This document shows, one piece after another, positions 16,748 to 23,389 of a DNA stretch of 41,864 nt. Source of the stretch: Clostridia bacterium (lineage in GTDB: Bacteria > Bacillota > Clostridia > Christensenellales > Aristaeellaceae). How positions within the stretch are numbered: the stretch's first letter is position 1; every line of letters starts with the position of its first letter. The stretch spans positions 1-41,864 of the forward strand of contig JAFXQO010000030.1 in the NCBI GenBank assembly GCA_017527065.1. Direction: 5' to 3'. The position numbers and the translations under genes were made by a program. The notes below the pieces were generated by a model that saw nothing but the letters and a program-made list of their open reading frames with translations, did no database searches and was not told the origin of the DNA.

Positions 16748-16776
16748 ATAATACACTCATTCCCGACATATTTCAA
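16748..16776 (-). promoter_or_regulatory. Sigma-A promoter of the lamin-tail/VTC operon
   Basis: On the minus strand, -35 TTGAAA (16771-16776), 17-nt spacer, -10 TATTAT (16748-16753). It is about 53 nt upstream of the GTG start. Confidence 0.72.
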
Positions 16777-16820
16777 CTGTTTGGAAGTAAATACTTTTCA
16801 TTTATGCCCAAACAAGCCAT

Positions 16821-16851
16821 AAAAGAAGCGCGAGCCATACGCCCGCGCTTC
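16821..16851 (-). terminator. Rho-independent terminator of the isomerase/dehydrogenase operon
   Basis: Perfect 8-bp GC-rich stem (16844-16851 with 16825-16832), 11-nt loop, then UUUU in the minus-strand RNA. It is 20 nt after the stop of the last gene of that operon. Confidence 0.78.
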
Positions 16852-16871
16852 CCACAATTGGTCTGTTCTTA

Positions 16872-17732
16872 TTATCCGACGACGCGGCGGAGATACTCGT
16901 AGCCCGCCTTCAGCGCGATCATGTTGTCCTCCAGGCCCTCGAACTCGAGCGAGAGGAATCCCTCGTAGCCCGCGTTTTTGAACATGGCCACGCACTGGGC
17001 GACCGGGATCACGCCGTGGCCCACGATGGTGCCGCGGATGTGGTTCTCGCCGCGGGTCTTGAACCAGCCCGCGCCGGGGTTGGGCTCGCTGCCCGGCTTG
17101 AAGAGGAAATCCTTGGCGTGCACATGGAAGGCGTAGGGCGCGGCGATGGCGACGGCCTGCAGGCTGTCGCGGTCGGCGCAGATGAAGTTGCCCATGTCCA
17201 CCAGCCAGCCGTAGTTGGGATGGCCGACCGCCCGGATCAGCGCCTCGACGCGCTCGGGGTCCTGGATGAAGTGGCCGTGGTTCTCGGTCATTGTCTTGAC
17301 GCCCTTGGAGGCGGCGTACTCCGTCACCTTGCGGATGTACGGCGCCATGGTCTCGACGGCGTTGCGCCAGGTGTAGCCGTGGCCCTTTACGGCGGGGCCC
17401 CAGCAGGCGTCGTGGCGCATGGCGGGCGCGCCAAGCTCGGCGGCCACGTCCACGCAGTGCTTTACGCGCTCAACCTCGGCGTCCGGGTCGTCGCAGAGGA
17501 AGTTCGCGCCGATGGTATAGGCGGGAATTTCCAGGCCGATCTTTTCGCAGTGGGCGCGAATCTGGCGCGCGGTCTCAACATCGTCCCTGCAGCCGCTGAT
17601 TTCAGGCTTCAGGTCGATGAACTCGATGCCGTCGTAGCCGATCTCCTTGGCGATATCGCAGATCTTAATATAGTTGCAGCCGGTTTCCCTCATGTATCTG
17701 GCAAAGCTGTAACTGCTCACACCGATTTTCAT
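16872..17732 (-). CDS. TIM-barrel sugar isomerase/epimerase (IolE/xylose-isomerase-like)
   Basis: 286 residues of an AP-endonuclease-2-type TIM barrel. Metal-binding positions are visible as E in TMTENHG, D in WLVDMGN, H in FHVHAKD and E in LSLEFEG. Such enzymes isomerise, epimerise or dehydrate keto-sugars or inosose with a divalent metal. The frame extends upstream to 17870, but GGGGAGGGG precedes the ATG at 17732 and the family N-terminus (MKIGVSSYSFARY) starts there, 20 nt after the dehydrogenase stop. Third gene of an operon with a dehydrogenase and a second isomerase; substrate unknown. Confidence 0.88.
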   Translation of the reverse strand: MKIGVSSYSFARYMRETGCNYIKICDIAKEIGYDGIEFIDLKPEISGCRDDVETARQIRAHCEKIGLEIPAYTIGANFLCDDPDAEVERVKHCVDVAAELGAPAMRHDACWGPAVKGHGYTWRNAVETMAPYIRKVTEYAASKGVKTMTENHGHFIQDPERVEALIRAVGHPNYGWLVDMGNFICADRDSLQAVAIAAPYAFHVHAKDFLFKPGSEPNPGAGWFKTRGENHIRGTIVGHGVIPVAQCVAMFKNAGYEGFLSLEFEGLEDNMIALKAGYEYLRRVVG

Positions 17733-17752
17733 TGTCTGTTCCCCTCCCCGTG

Positions 17753-18826
17753 TCAGTCCAGAACGACCTCGTGGCCGGTCTCGGCGGACTTGTAGATGCC
17801 GGTCAGAATCTTCATCAGCGTCACGCCGTCCTCCGCGGGATTCCGGCATGGCTGACCGGTCTTGACGCACTCCACGAAGTGGTTGACTTCGTTGGCGAAC
17901 AGGCCGTCGAAGCTGAGCGCGGTGGAGTTGGCGAGGGTCACGTTGGTCATGTAGTCGTTCATTTCGCTGTAGATGGTCAGCTCGGGATCAAGCTTTGCGC
18001 CGGCCTTCGTGCCGAAGAGCTGAATTTTGCCCTCGTCCTTCTCGATGTTCAGGCTGAAGCTGGCTTCGATCTGCAGCACCGCGCCGTTGTCAAAGCGGAT
18101 CATGGCCGTGGCGAGGTCCTCGACGGTGAAGATGTCCTCGCCCTCCTTCGTATGGGAGATATAGCCGGCCTTGCTCTTGATGTTCTTGCGGTCGCCCAGC
18201 TTGTTGAAGGTCGCGCCGTACACCGACACGGGCTTCGGGTTGCCCATCAGGTAGCGGCACAGGTCGATCACGTGCACGCCCAGGTCGATCAGCGGGCCGC
18301 CGCCGGAGCGCGATTTATCGCCGAACCAGCCGCCGGGGCAGCCCTTGCGGCGCAGGTAGGTGGCCTTGGCGTAGTAGATGTCGCCGAAATAACCCTTGTC
18401 GATGAAGTCCTTCAGGACGGCGCAGTCGTTGCCGAAGCGGCGCACGAAGCCGATCATCAGGAGCTTGCCGCTCTTTTCGGCGGCCTCCTGCATGGCCTTC
18501 GCCTCCTCGACGTTCATGGCCATGGGCTTCTCGCAGAGCACGTGCTTACCCGCGTTCAGCGCGGCGATGGCGCAGGGCGCGTGGGCGCTGTTCCAGGTGC
18601 ACACGCTCACTGCGTCCAGCTCGGGGCAGGCCGCGAGCATGGCGTTGACGTCGGTGAAGCGGCGGGCGGGGTCCACGCCGAACTGGTCGCCGCGCCGGTT
18701 GAGGCGCTCCTCGTTGATGTCGCACAGCGCGCGAATCTCCACGTCCGGGTTCTTCGCATAGGCGTTCAGGTGCTCGCCGGAAATGCCGCCGTTGCCCACG
18801 ACGCCGATCATGATCTTATCAGACAT
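17753..18826 (-). CDS. Gfo/Idh/MocA family oxidoreductase
   Basis: NAD(P)-dependent sugar or cyclitol dehydrogenase, 357 residues. The Rossmann domain opens with IGVVGNGGISGEHLNAY and contains the catalytic EKP motif (CEKPMAMN, about 97). The C-terminal substrate domain has GGGPLIDLGVHVIDL with the conserved D and H. A strong AGGAGG precedes the ATG. Sandwiched between two TIM-barrel isomerase genes, it likely oxidises or reduces a sugar ring carbon that the partners then rearrange. Confidence 0.92.
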   Translation of the reverse strand: MSDKIMIGVVGNGGISGEHLNAYAKNPDVEIRALCDINEERLNRRGDQFGVDPARRFTDVNAMLAACPELDAVSVCTWNSAHAPCAIAALNAGKHVLCEKPMAMNVEEAKAMQEAAEKSGKLLMIGFVRRFGNDCAVLKDFIDKGYFGDIYYAKATYLRRKGCPGGWFGDKSRSGGGPLIDLGVHVIDLCRYLMGNPKPVSVYGATFNKLGDRKNIKSKAGYISHTKEGEDIFTVEDLATAMIRFDNGAVLQIEASFSLNIEKDEGKIQLFGTKAGAKLDPELTIYSEMNDYMTNVTLANSTALSFDGLFANEVNHFVECVKTGQPCRNPAEDGVTLMKILTGIYKSAETGHEVVLD

Positions 18827-18859
18827 ATGCCATTCCTCCTGTCGTATGCGGTGCGTCCG

Positions 18860-19705
18860 TCAGATGAGTTCTTTCAGGAAATTCACGGCCTTCTCGATAT
18901 CCGCCATGGGGTTGTCGCCCACCTCGCGCTCGATGGTCAGGAAGCCGTGATAGCCGATGTCGTCCAGCGCCTTCAAATAGGCCGGGAAGGGCACGTCGCC
19001 GTCGCCCAGCGCCAGCTCGATAAAGGCGGGATTGGTGACCAGCGGATCGCCGGGGCGCAGGCCGTAGATGACCTCCGGGTCGCGGTCTTCCAGCTTGCGG
19101 CCGTCCTTGGCGTGGGTGTGCACGATGTAGTCCTTGAGGTTGTATACCGCCTGGACCGGGTCGTCGCCCGTGACCATGACCAGATTGGCCGGGTCGAGGT
19201 TGACCGACACGCCGGTGGAGTGCAGTGAATCGAGGAAGTTCTTCAGCGTGAGCGAGGTTTCCGGGCCGGTCTCGACGGCGAAGTGCGCGCCGACGGAATC
19301 GGCGTAGCCCGCCAGCTCGCCGCAGGCGTCCTGCAGGATCTTGTAGCGCGGATGCGCCGGATCGGCCGGCACGACGCCGATGTGGGTGGTCACGATGTTG
19401 GTTTCAAACTCCAGCGCCATGTCCACGATGCGCTTGGATTTCTCAATGAGATCGGGATTCAGCTCGGCGTTGCCGAAGCCGTGGCCCAGATCGCCGCACA
19501 GCGCGGAGATGACCAGGCCGTTGTCCTTGACCATGCGGAAGAACGCCTTGCGTCCGGCGGGCGTGGTGATGCCGTACATTTCCGCGGCGCGGGGGGTGGC
19601 GTAAACCTGCAGGCCCTGCGCGCCCAGCGCTTTCGCCGTGGCCATGGCCTCGGCGGCGGGCTTTTTGAAGGATTCCAGCATGACACCGATCGAGAAATTA
19701 TACAT
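18860..19705 (-). CDS. TIM-barrel sugar isomerase/epimerase
   Basis: 281-residue TIM barrel of the same broad family as the third gene of this operon but clearly divergent from it. Candidate metal ligands: E in FAVETGPE, D in VNLDPANLV, H in VHTHAKDGR and E in FLTIEREVG. The AGGAGG site and a good promoter (19755-19783) make it the first gene of the operon. Having two isomerase paralogues around one dehydrogenase suggests sequential steps on one substrate. Confidence 0.88.
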   Translation of the reverse strand: MYNFSIGVMLESFKKPAAEAMATAKALGAQGLQVYATPRAAEMYGITTPAGRKAFFRMVKDNGLVISALCGDLGHGFGNAELNPDLIEKSKRIVDMALEFETNIVTTHIGVVPADPAHPRYKILQDACGELAGYADSVGAHFAVETGPETSLTLKNFLDSLHSTGVSVNLDPANLVMVTGDDPVQAVYNLKDYIVHTHAKDGRKLEDRDPEVIYGLRPGDPLVTNPAFIELALGDGDVPFPAYLKALDDIGYHGFLTIEREVGDNPMADIEKAVNFLKELI

Positions 19706-19754
19706 ATCCCCTTACCTCCTGATTCGAGTATAGCGTGCGTTTTCGCCTACGCCT

Positions 19755-19783
19755 ATTATCGCAGAACTTGGCGGTGAAGTCAA
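19755..19783 (-). promoter_or_regulatory. Sigma-A promoter of the isomerase/dehydrogenase operon
   Basis: Minus strand: -35 TTGACT (19778-19783), 17-nt spacer, -10 GATAAT (19755-19760). The start codon is about 50 nt downstream of the -10 box. Confidence 0.75.
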
Positions 19784-19807
19784 TATGCGAAAGCGCCCGC
19801 GGCACGC

Positions 19808-19838
19808 AAAAAACGCCGCGAATGAGGGCTTCGCGGCG
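19808..19838 (-). terminator. Rho-independent terminator after the aldo/keto reductase gene
   Basis: Perfect 9-bp stem (19830-19838 with 19814-19822), 7-nt loop, followed by six U in the minus-strand RNA (A-run 19808-19813). It lies 20 nt after the aldo/keto reductase stop. Confidence 0.88.
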
Positions 19839-19858
19839 CAATGACCGCGTTTGTTTTT

Positions 19859-20980
19859 TCAATGATCGAAGTGAGCGGAGACGTCTTTCATCTTCTCGAT
19901 AATGGGCAGGTGCTGCGGGCACACGCTCTCGCACTGGCCGCAGGCGATGCAGTCGCCCGCCTTGCCGAAACTCCTCGCGAGGTTGCCGTAATTGGAGAAG
20001 TTGACCGTCCAGCCCTTTCGTGACAAATCTTCGCGCATGTCCTCGTTGTAGAGCGAGAAGTACTTTGGGATGGGGATGTTCATCGAGCAGCCCTCAGTGC
20101 AGTAGGAGCAGCCGGTGCAGGGCACGGCGATCTGGCCGTTGATGATCTTCGCGGCCTCGCCGGTCAGCATCCGCTCCGCCTCGGTCAGCGGCTCGAACTT
20201 CTCCATGTAGCTCAGGTTGTCCCGCATCTGATCGACGGTCGACATGCCAGAGAGCACGACCATCACGTTCTCCAGCGACGCCGCGAAGCGGATTGCCCAG
20301 GAAGGGATGGACAGGTCGGGCCGCGCGTCCTTCAAAAGGCGCTCGGCTTCGGCGGGCAGTTTCGCCAGCGTGCCGCCCTTCACAGGTTCCATCACGATCA
20401 CGGGCTTGCCGTGCTTCACGGCGACTTCATAGACCGCACGGGACTGAATCCACTCGCTCTCCCAATCGAGGTAGTTGATTTGCAGCTGAACGAACTCCAT
20501 CTCGGGATGCTTTGTCAGGATCTCATCCAGCAGGTCGGGCGTATCGTGAAAAGAAAAGCCCGCATGCTTCACGAGGCCGTCCGCTTTCTTCTTCAAAAGC
20601 CAGTTGAAGCAATCGTACTTTTCGTATTTCGGATAGCTGCCCGCTTCGATGCCGTGAAGCAGGTAGTAGTCGAAATATCCCGCGCCGGTCTGCTCAAGCT
20701 GGTCGTTAAACACCTTGTCCCGCTCTTCGAAGGAATTGAAGAAGGCGTTGTGCAGCTTGGTCGCGAGGGTGAAGCTGTCGCGCGGATAACGGTCTACGAG
20801 CGCCTCCTTCGCCACGCGCTGGCTGGCGAAGCCGTTGTACATGATCGCCGTGTCAAAATAAGTAAAGCCCTTCTCCATGAACAGGTCGACCATCTTCTTG
20901 ACCTGTTCCACGTCCACCTTCGCGGCGCTGTTCGGGTCAAGCGTAGGCAAGCGCATCAGGCCAAATCCGAGTTTTTTCAT
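19859..20980 (-). CDS. Aldo/keto reductase fused to a 2x[4Fe-4S] ferredoxin domain
   Basis: 373 residues. The N-terminal ~290 form an AKR barrel (MKKLGFGLMRLPTL; catalytic Asp/Tyr/Lys/His candidates in TYFDTAIMYNG, ATKLHN and YLLHGI). The C-terminal part has two cluster motifs, CTGCSYCTEGC and CIACGQCESVCP. This fusion is common in anaerobes, where electrons may come from ferredoxin or a flavoprotein in addition to NAD(P)H. The frame extends to 21022, but GGAGG sits 7 nt before the ATG at 20980. Monocistronic or transcribed from the CARF-nuclease gene upstream (78-nt gap). Confidence 0.93.
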   Translation of the reverse strand: MKKLGFGLMRLPTLDPNSAAKVDVEQVKKMVDLFMEKGFTYFDTAIMYNGFASQRVAKEALVDRYPRDSFTLATKLHNAFFNSFEERDKVFNDQLEQTGAGYFDYYLLHGIEAGSYPKYEKYDCFNWLLKKKADGLVKHAGFSFHDTPDLLDEILTKHPEMEFVQLQINYLDWESEWIQSRAVYEVAVKHGKPVIVMEPVKGGTLAKLPAEAERLLKDARPDLSIPSWAIRFAASLENVMVVLSGMSTVDQMRDNLSYMEKFEPLTEAERMLTGEAAKIINGQIAVPCTGCSYCTEGCSMNIPIPKYFSLYNEDMREDLSRKGWTVNFSNYGNLARSFGKAGDCIACGQCESVCPQHLPIIEKMKDVSAHFDH

Positions 20981-21048
20981 ATGCAATCCTCCATTCTCCG
21001 TCCGCCTGTTTCTTACCAACATATACTATATATCCCGTCTGGCGGATG

Positions 21049-21062
21049 TTAGTCTATACTAA
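21049..21062. promoter_or_regulatory. Short inverted repeat upstream of the aldo/keto reductase gene
   Basis: TTAGT-CTAT-ACTAA is a perfect 5-bp inverted repeat with a 4-nt spacer. It overlaps the stop codon of the CARF-nuclease gene and lies just before a TATAGT box near 21024-21029 (minus strand). It could be an operator for the reductase gene, but it is short enough to arise by chance. Confidence 0.25.
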
Positions 21063-22228
21063 TTTACGCCTTCCTGCCTGCGTAGCCGCTTCACCAGGCG
21101 GCTGAGCTTCAAATCGCTCCATTCGACGACCTCGATTTCCAGCTCCGCGGCGCGGCGGCGCATCAGGGCGCGGCCCTTCGTGACGGGAGCCGACGTGACG
21201 ATGACCGCCCTCGATCCCTTGCCGCCGAACCGGTCACGCAGAATCGCCAGCTCGTTGAGCGCCTCCGTCTTGATCTCGCTGGTCTTGCAGCTGATGAAAA
21301 CCGGCTGCACGCCCTGAACGGCCATCACGTCGATCTCGTTTGTCACGCCGTCCCGCTGATTGCCGCCGCCCTGCCAGTTGACCACGGCGCTCAGCACCAC
21401 GTCGTCGAAGCAGTCCGCCGCCAGACACGCCCTGAACACCTGCAGCTCCAGCACCGACCCCATGTCCCTGAGCCAGAAGCGGATCGTCTCGTCCGGGAAG
21501 CGGAAGCGGACGGCTTCGTCCGTCAACTGCAATTCCTGGATCATGCCGGCCCTTTCCAGCGCCCGAAGCAGCCCCGCGTCCGCCGTCACGGTGTGGTTGT
21601 CGGCCTTTTCCGTGCGCGCGCCCGCCGCCTCGAGCGCGCCCGGCTCGGCGGAGGAGATGCGCTGTATGTAGCTCACCTGCCGGTTCCAGATCGCCCGGTA
21701 CTGGGCGTAGACGGAAAACAGCCTGTCGATCTCATTCAGCATGCCCTTGAGCCGCTCGTTGTCCTCCCGGCCCGGCAGCAGGGTGCCGCCCGCCATCAGG
21801 AAGCACGAGCGCGCGTCCAGGCGCACGGCGCAGGGAAGGTCGCGGGCGAAGGGCGCGTTGCGTATCTCGAAAAAGGCGTTCTTCTTCCGGCTGTAGGTGT
21901 ACACGCTCGCATCGCCGGAGACCGCGCCCGCGGCGAACAGGGCGGCGTCCGTGCCGCCTGAGATGTCGATGGCGCAGTCCTCGTGCGTTTCAAGGATGCG
22001 CCGGAGCGACTTTTCAACCTTGTTCGCGTCCAGCAGGCTCACCGGCACGAAGGTCAGCTTCACCGGGCATTGCCTGTGCTCGAAATACTGGCTCATGGCC
22101 TGGCGGAGGGCGCGGTCCGCCTCGATTTCCGGCGGGCAGACGATGATCGTCTCCTCCGGGCGGAACATCTCCGTGCCCAGCACGTTCTCGATGGGCCTCT
22201 CGTCGTACAGTTCTATCAGCGTCTTCAT
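21059..22228 (-). CDS. Card1/Can2-like CARF-domain nuclease (DUF1887 family)
   Basis: 389 residues, close to the ~370 of Card1/Can2. The N-terminal half is CARF-like: MKTLIELYDERPIENVLG, then the ligand-loop motif AIDISGGTDAALFAAG (about 86-101). A winged-helix-like linker follows (about 215-245). The C-terminal PD-(D/E)xK-type nuclease has GVTNEIDVMAVQGVQPVFI followed by SCK (294-315). In type III CRISPR systems such proteins are switched on by cyclic tetra-adenylate and cut DNA/RNA. No CRISPR array or cas gene is in this window, so it may be an orphan effector or belong to the housekeeping DUF1887 group common in Clostridia. A GGGAGG site precedes the ATG. Confidence 0.82.
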   Translation of the reverse strand: MKTLIELYDERPIENVLGTEMFRPEETIIVCPPEIEADRALRQAMSQYFEHRQCPVKLTFVPVSLLDANKVEKSLRRILETHEDCAIDISGGTDAALFAAGAVSGDASVYTYSRKKNAFFEIRNAPFARDLPCAVRLDARSCFLMAGGTLLPGREDNERLKGMLNEIDRLFSVYAQYRAIWNRQVSYIQRISSAEPGALEAAGARTEKADNHTVTADAGLLRALERAGMIQELQLTDEAVRFRFPDETIRFWLRDMGSVLELQVFRACLAADCFDDVVLSAVVNWQGGGNQRDGVTNEIDVMAVQGVQPVFISCKTSEIKTEALNELAILRDRFGGKGSRAVIVTSAPVTKGRALMRRRAAELEIEVVEWSDLKLSRLVKRLRRQEGVN

Positions 22229-22255
22229 TCAGGTTCGCCTCCCGCGCGTTTATTC

Positions 22256-22284
22256 TTGCCGAACGCGGCGACTCATGGTATAAT
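22256..22284 (+). promoter_or_regulatory. Sigma-A promoter of the Gfo/Idh gene
   Basis: -35 TTGCCG (22256-22261), 17-nt spacer, perfect -10 TATAAT (22279-22284). It is about 37 nt before the ATG at 22322 and sits in the gap between divergent genes. Confidence 0.85.
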
Positions 22285-22321
22285 ACCGGTGTAAAACAAA
22301 AGAACAGGAGCGTGAAGGATT

Positions 22322-23380
22322 ATGGCAGAGCTTCGCCAGGCTATCGTGGGATTCGGCGGCATGGGCGGCTGGCACATGGAGAACATCAGGGGCAAGGTGC
22401 CCGAAATCGAGGCTTACGGCGTCTACGACATCCGGCCCGAGGCCATGGAAGCGGCCCGGGCGAAGGGCTTTCACACCTATGACTCGCTGGAGAGCCTGCT
22501 CGCCGACAAGACGGTCGATCTTGTGACCATCGCCGTGCCGAACAACTTCCACAAGGACATCGCCATCGCGGCGCTGCGCGCGGGCAAGCACGTGGTGTGC
22601 GAAAAGCCCGTTACGCTGAACGCGGCGGAGCTGGAGGAGATCATCGCCGCGCGCGACGAGGCCGGCAGGGTGTTTTCCATTCACCAGAACCGCCGCTGGG
22701 ACAGGGACTTCTGCATCGTGAAGGCCGCCAAAGAACAGGGCCTGCTGGGCAAAGTCTACATGGTCGAGAGCAAGGTCCAGGGTTCCCGCGGCTCCATGTA
22801 CGGCTGGCGCGGCCACAAGGAGAACGGCGGCGGCATGCTGCTGGACTGGGGCGTGCACCTGCTCGACCAGGCCATGCAGTTGTTCGATGAGAAGGTGGTC
22901 AGCGTGGACGCGCACCTTCTGAGCATGTACACTCCCGGCGTGGATGACAACATCAAGCTGTTCATCCGCTTCGAGGGCGGCTGCTCCTACATGATGGAAA
23001 TGAGCACCAACTGCCTCATCAACGCGCCCCGCTGGCACGTTCAGGGCACCGAGGGCACCCTGCAGATCGACGATTGGAGCTGCAAAGGCCGCCTGCTCAA
23101 GCTGAAACCCAACGCCGAGATGAAATGGGACAACGACATCGTCTACACCGCGGCCGGCCCCACCCGCACCATGGCGCCCCGCCCCGAATACACCATGAAC
23201 GAGCTGCCCCTGCCGGACGAGCGGCCCGACTGGTCGGACTACTACCGGAACATCGCGGCGGTCATCGCCGGGCGCGAGGAACTCATTGTGAAGCCCGAGC
23301 AGGCGCTGCGCGTCATGAAGGTGATCGACCTCATGTTCAGGGCGGAGGCCGAGGGCGCCGGCCAGAAGTGCGAAATCTGA
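22322..23380 (+). CDS. Gfo/Idh/MocA family oxidoreductase
   Basis: 352 residues. The Rossmann fold begins QAIVGFGGMGGWHMENI, with EKP at about 97 (VVCEKPVTLN) and the substrate domain motif GGGMLLDWGVHLLDQ. NAD(P)-dependent oxidation or reduction of a sugar or cyclitol is expected. It is not closely similar to the dehydrogenase at 17753-18826. It has its own strong promoter and an AGGAG site, stands alone on the plus strand, and converges on the deaminase-like gene with only 9 nt between stop codons. Its link to its nucleotide-effector-like neighbours is unclear and may be accidental. Confidence 0.92.
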   Translation: MAELRQAIVGFGGMGGWHMENIRGKVPEIEAYGVYDIRPEAMEAARAKGFHTYDSLESLLADKTVDLVTIAVPNNFHKDIAIAALRAGKHVVCEKPVTLNAAELEEIIAARDEAGRVFSIHQNRRWDRDFCIVKAAKEQGLLGKVYMVESKVQGSRGSMYGWRGHKENGGGMLLDWGVHLLDQAMQLFDEKVVSVDAHLLSMYTPGVDDNIKLFIRFEGGCSYMMEMSTNCLINAPRWHVQGTEGTLQIDDWSCKGRLLKLKPNAEMKWDNDIVYTAAGPTRTMAPRPEYTMNELPLPDERPDWSDYYRNIAAVIAGREELIVKPEQALRVMKVIDLMFRAEAEGAGQKCEI

Positions 23381-23389
23381 CCGCCCGAT

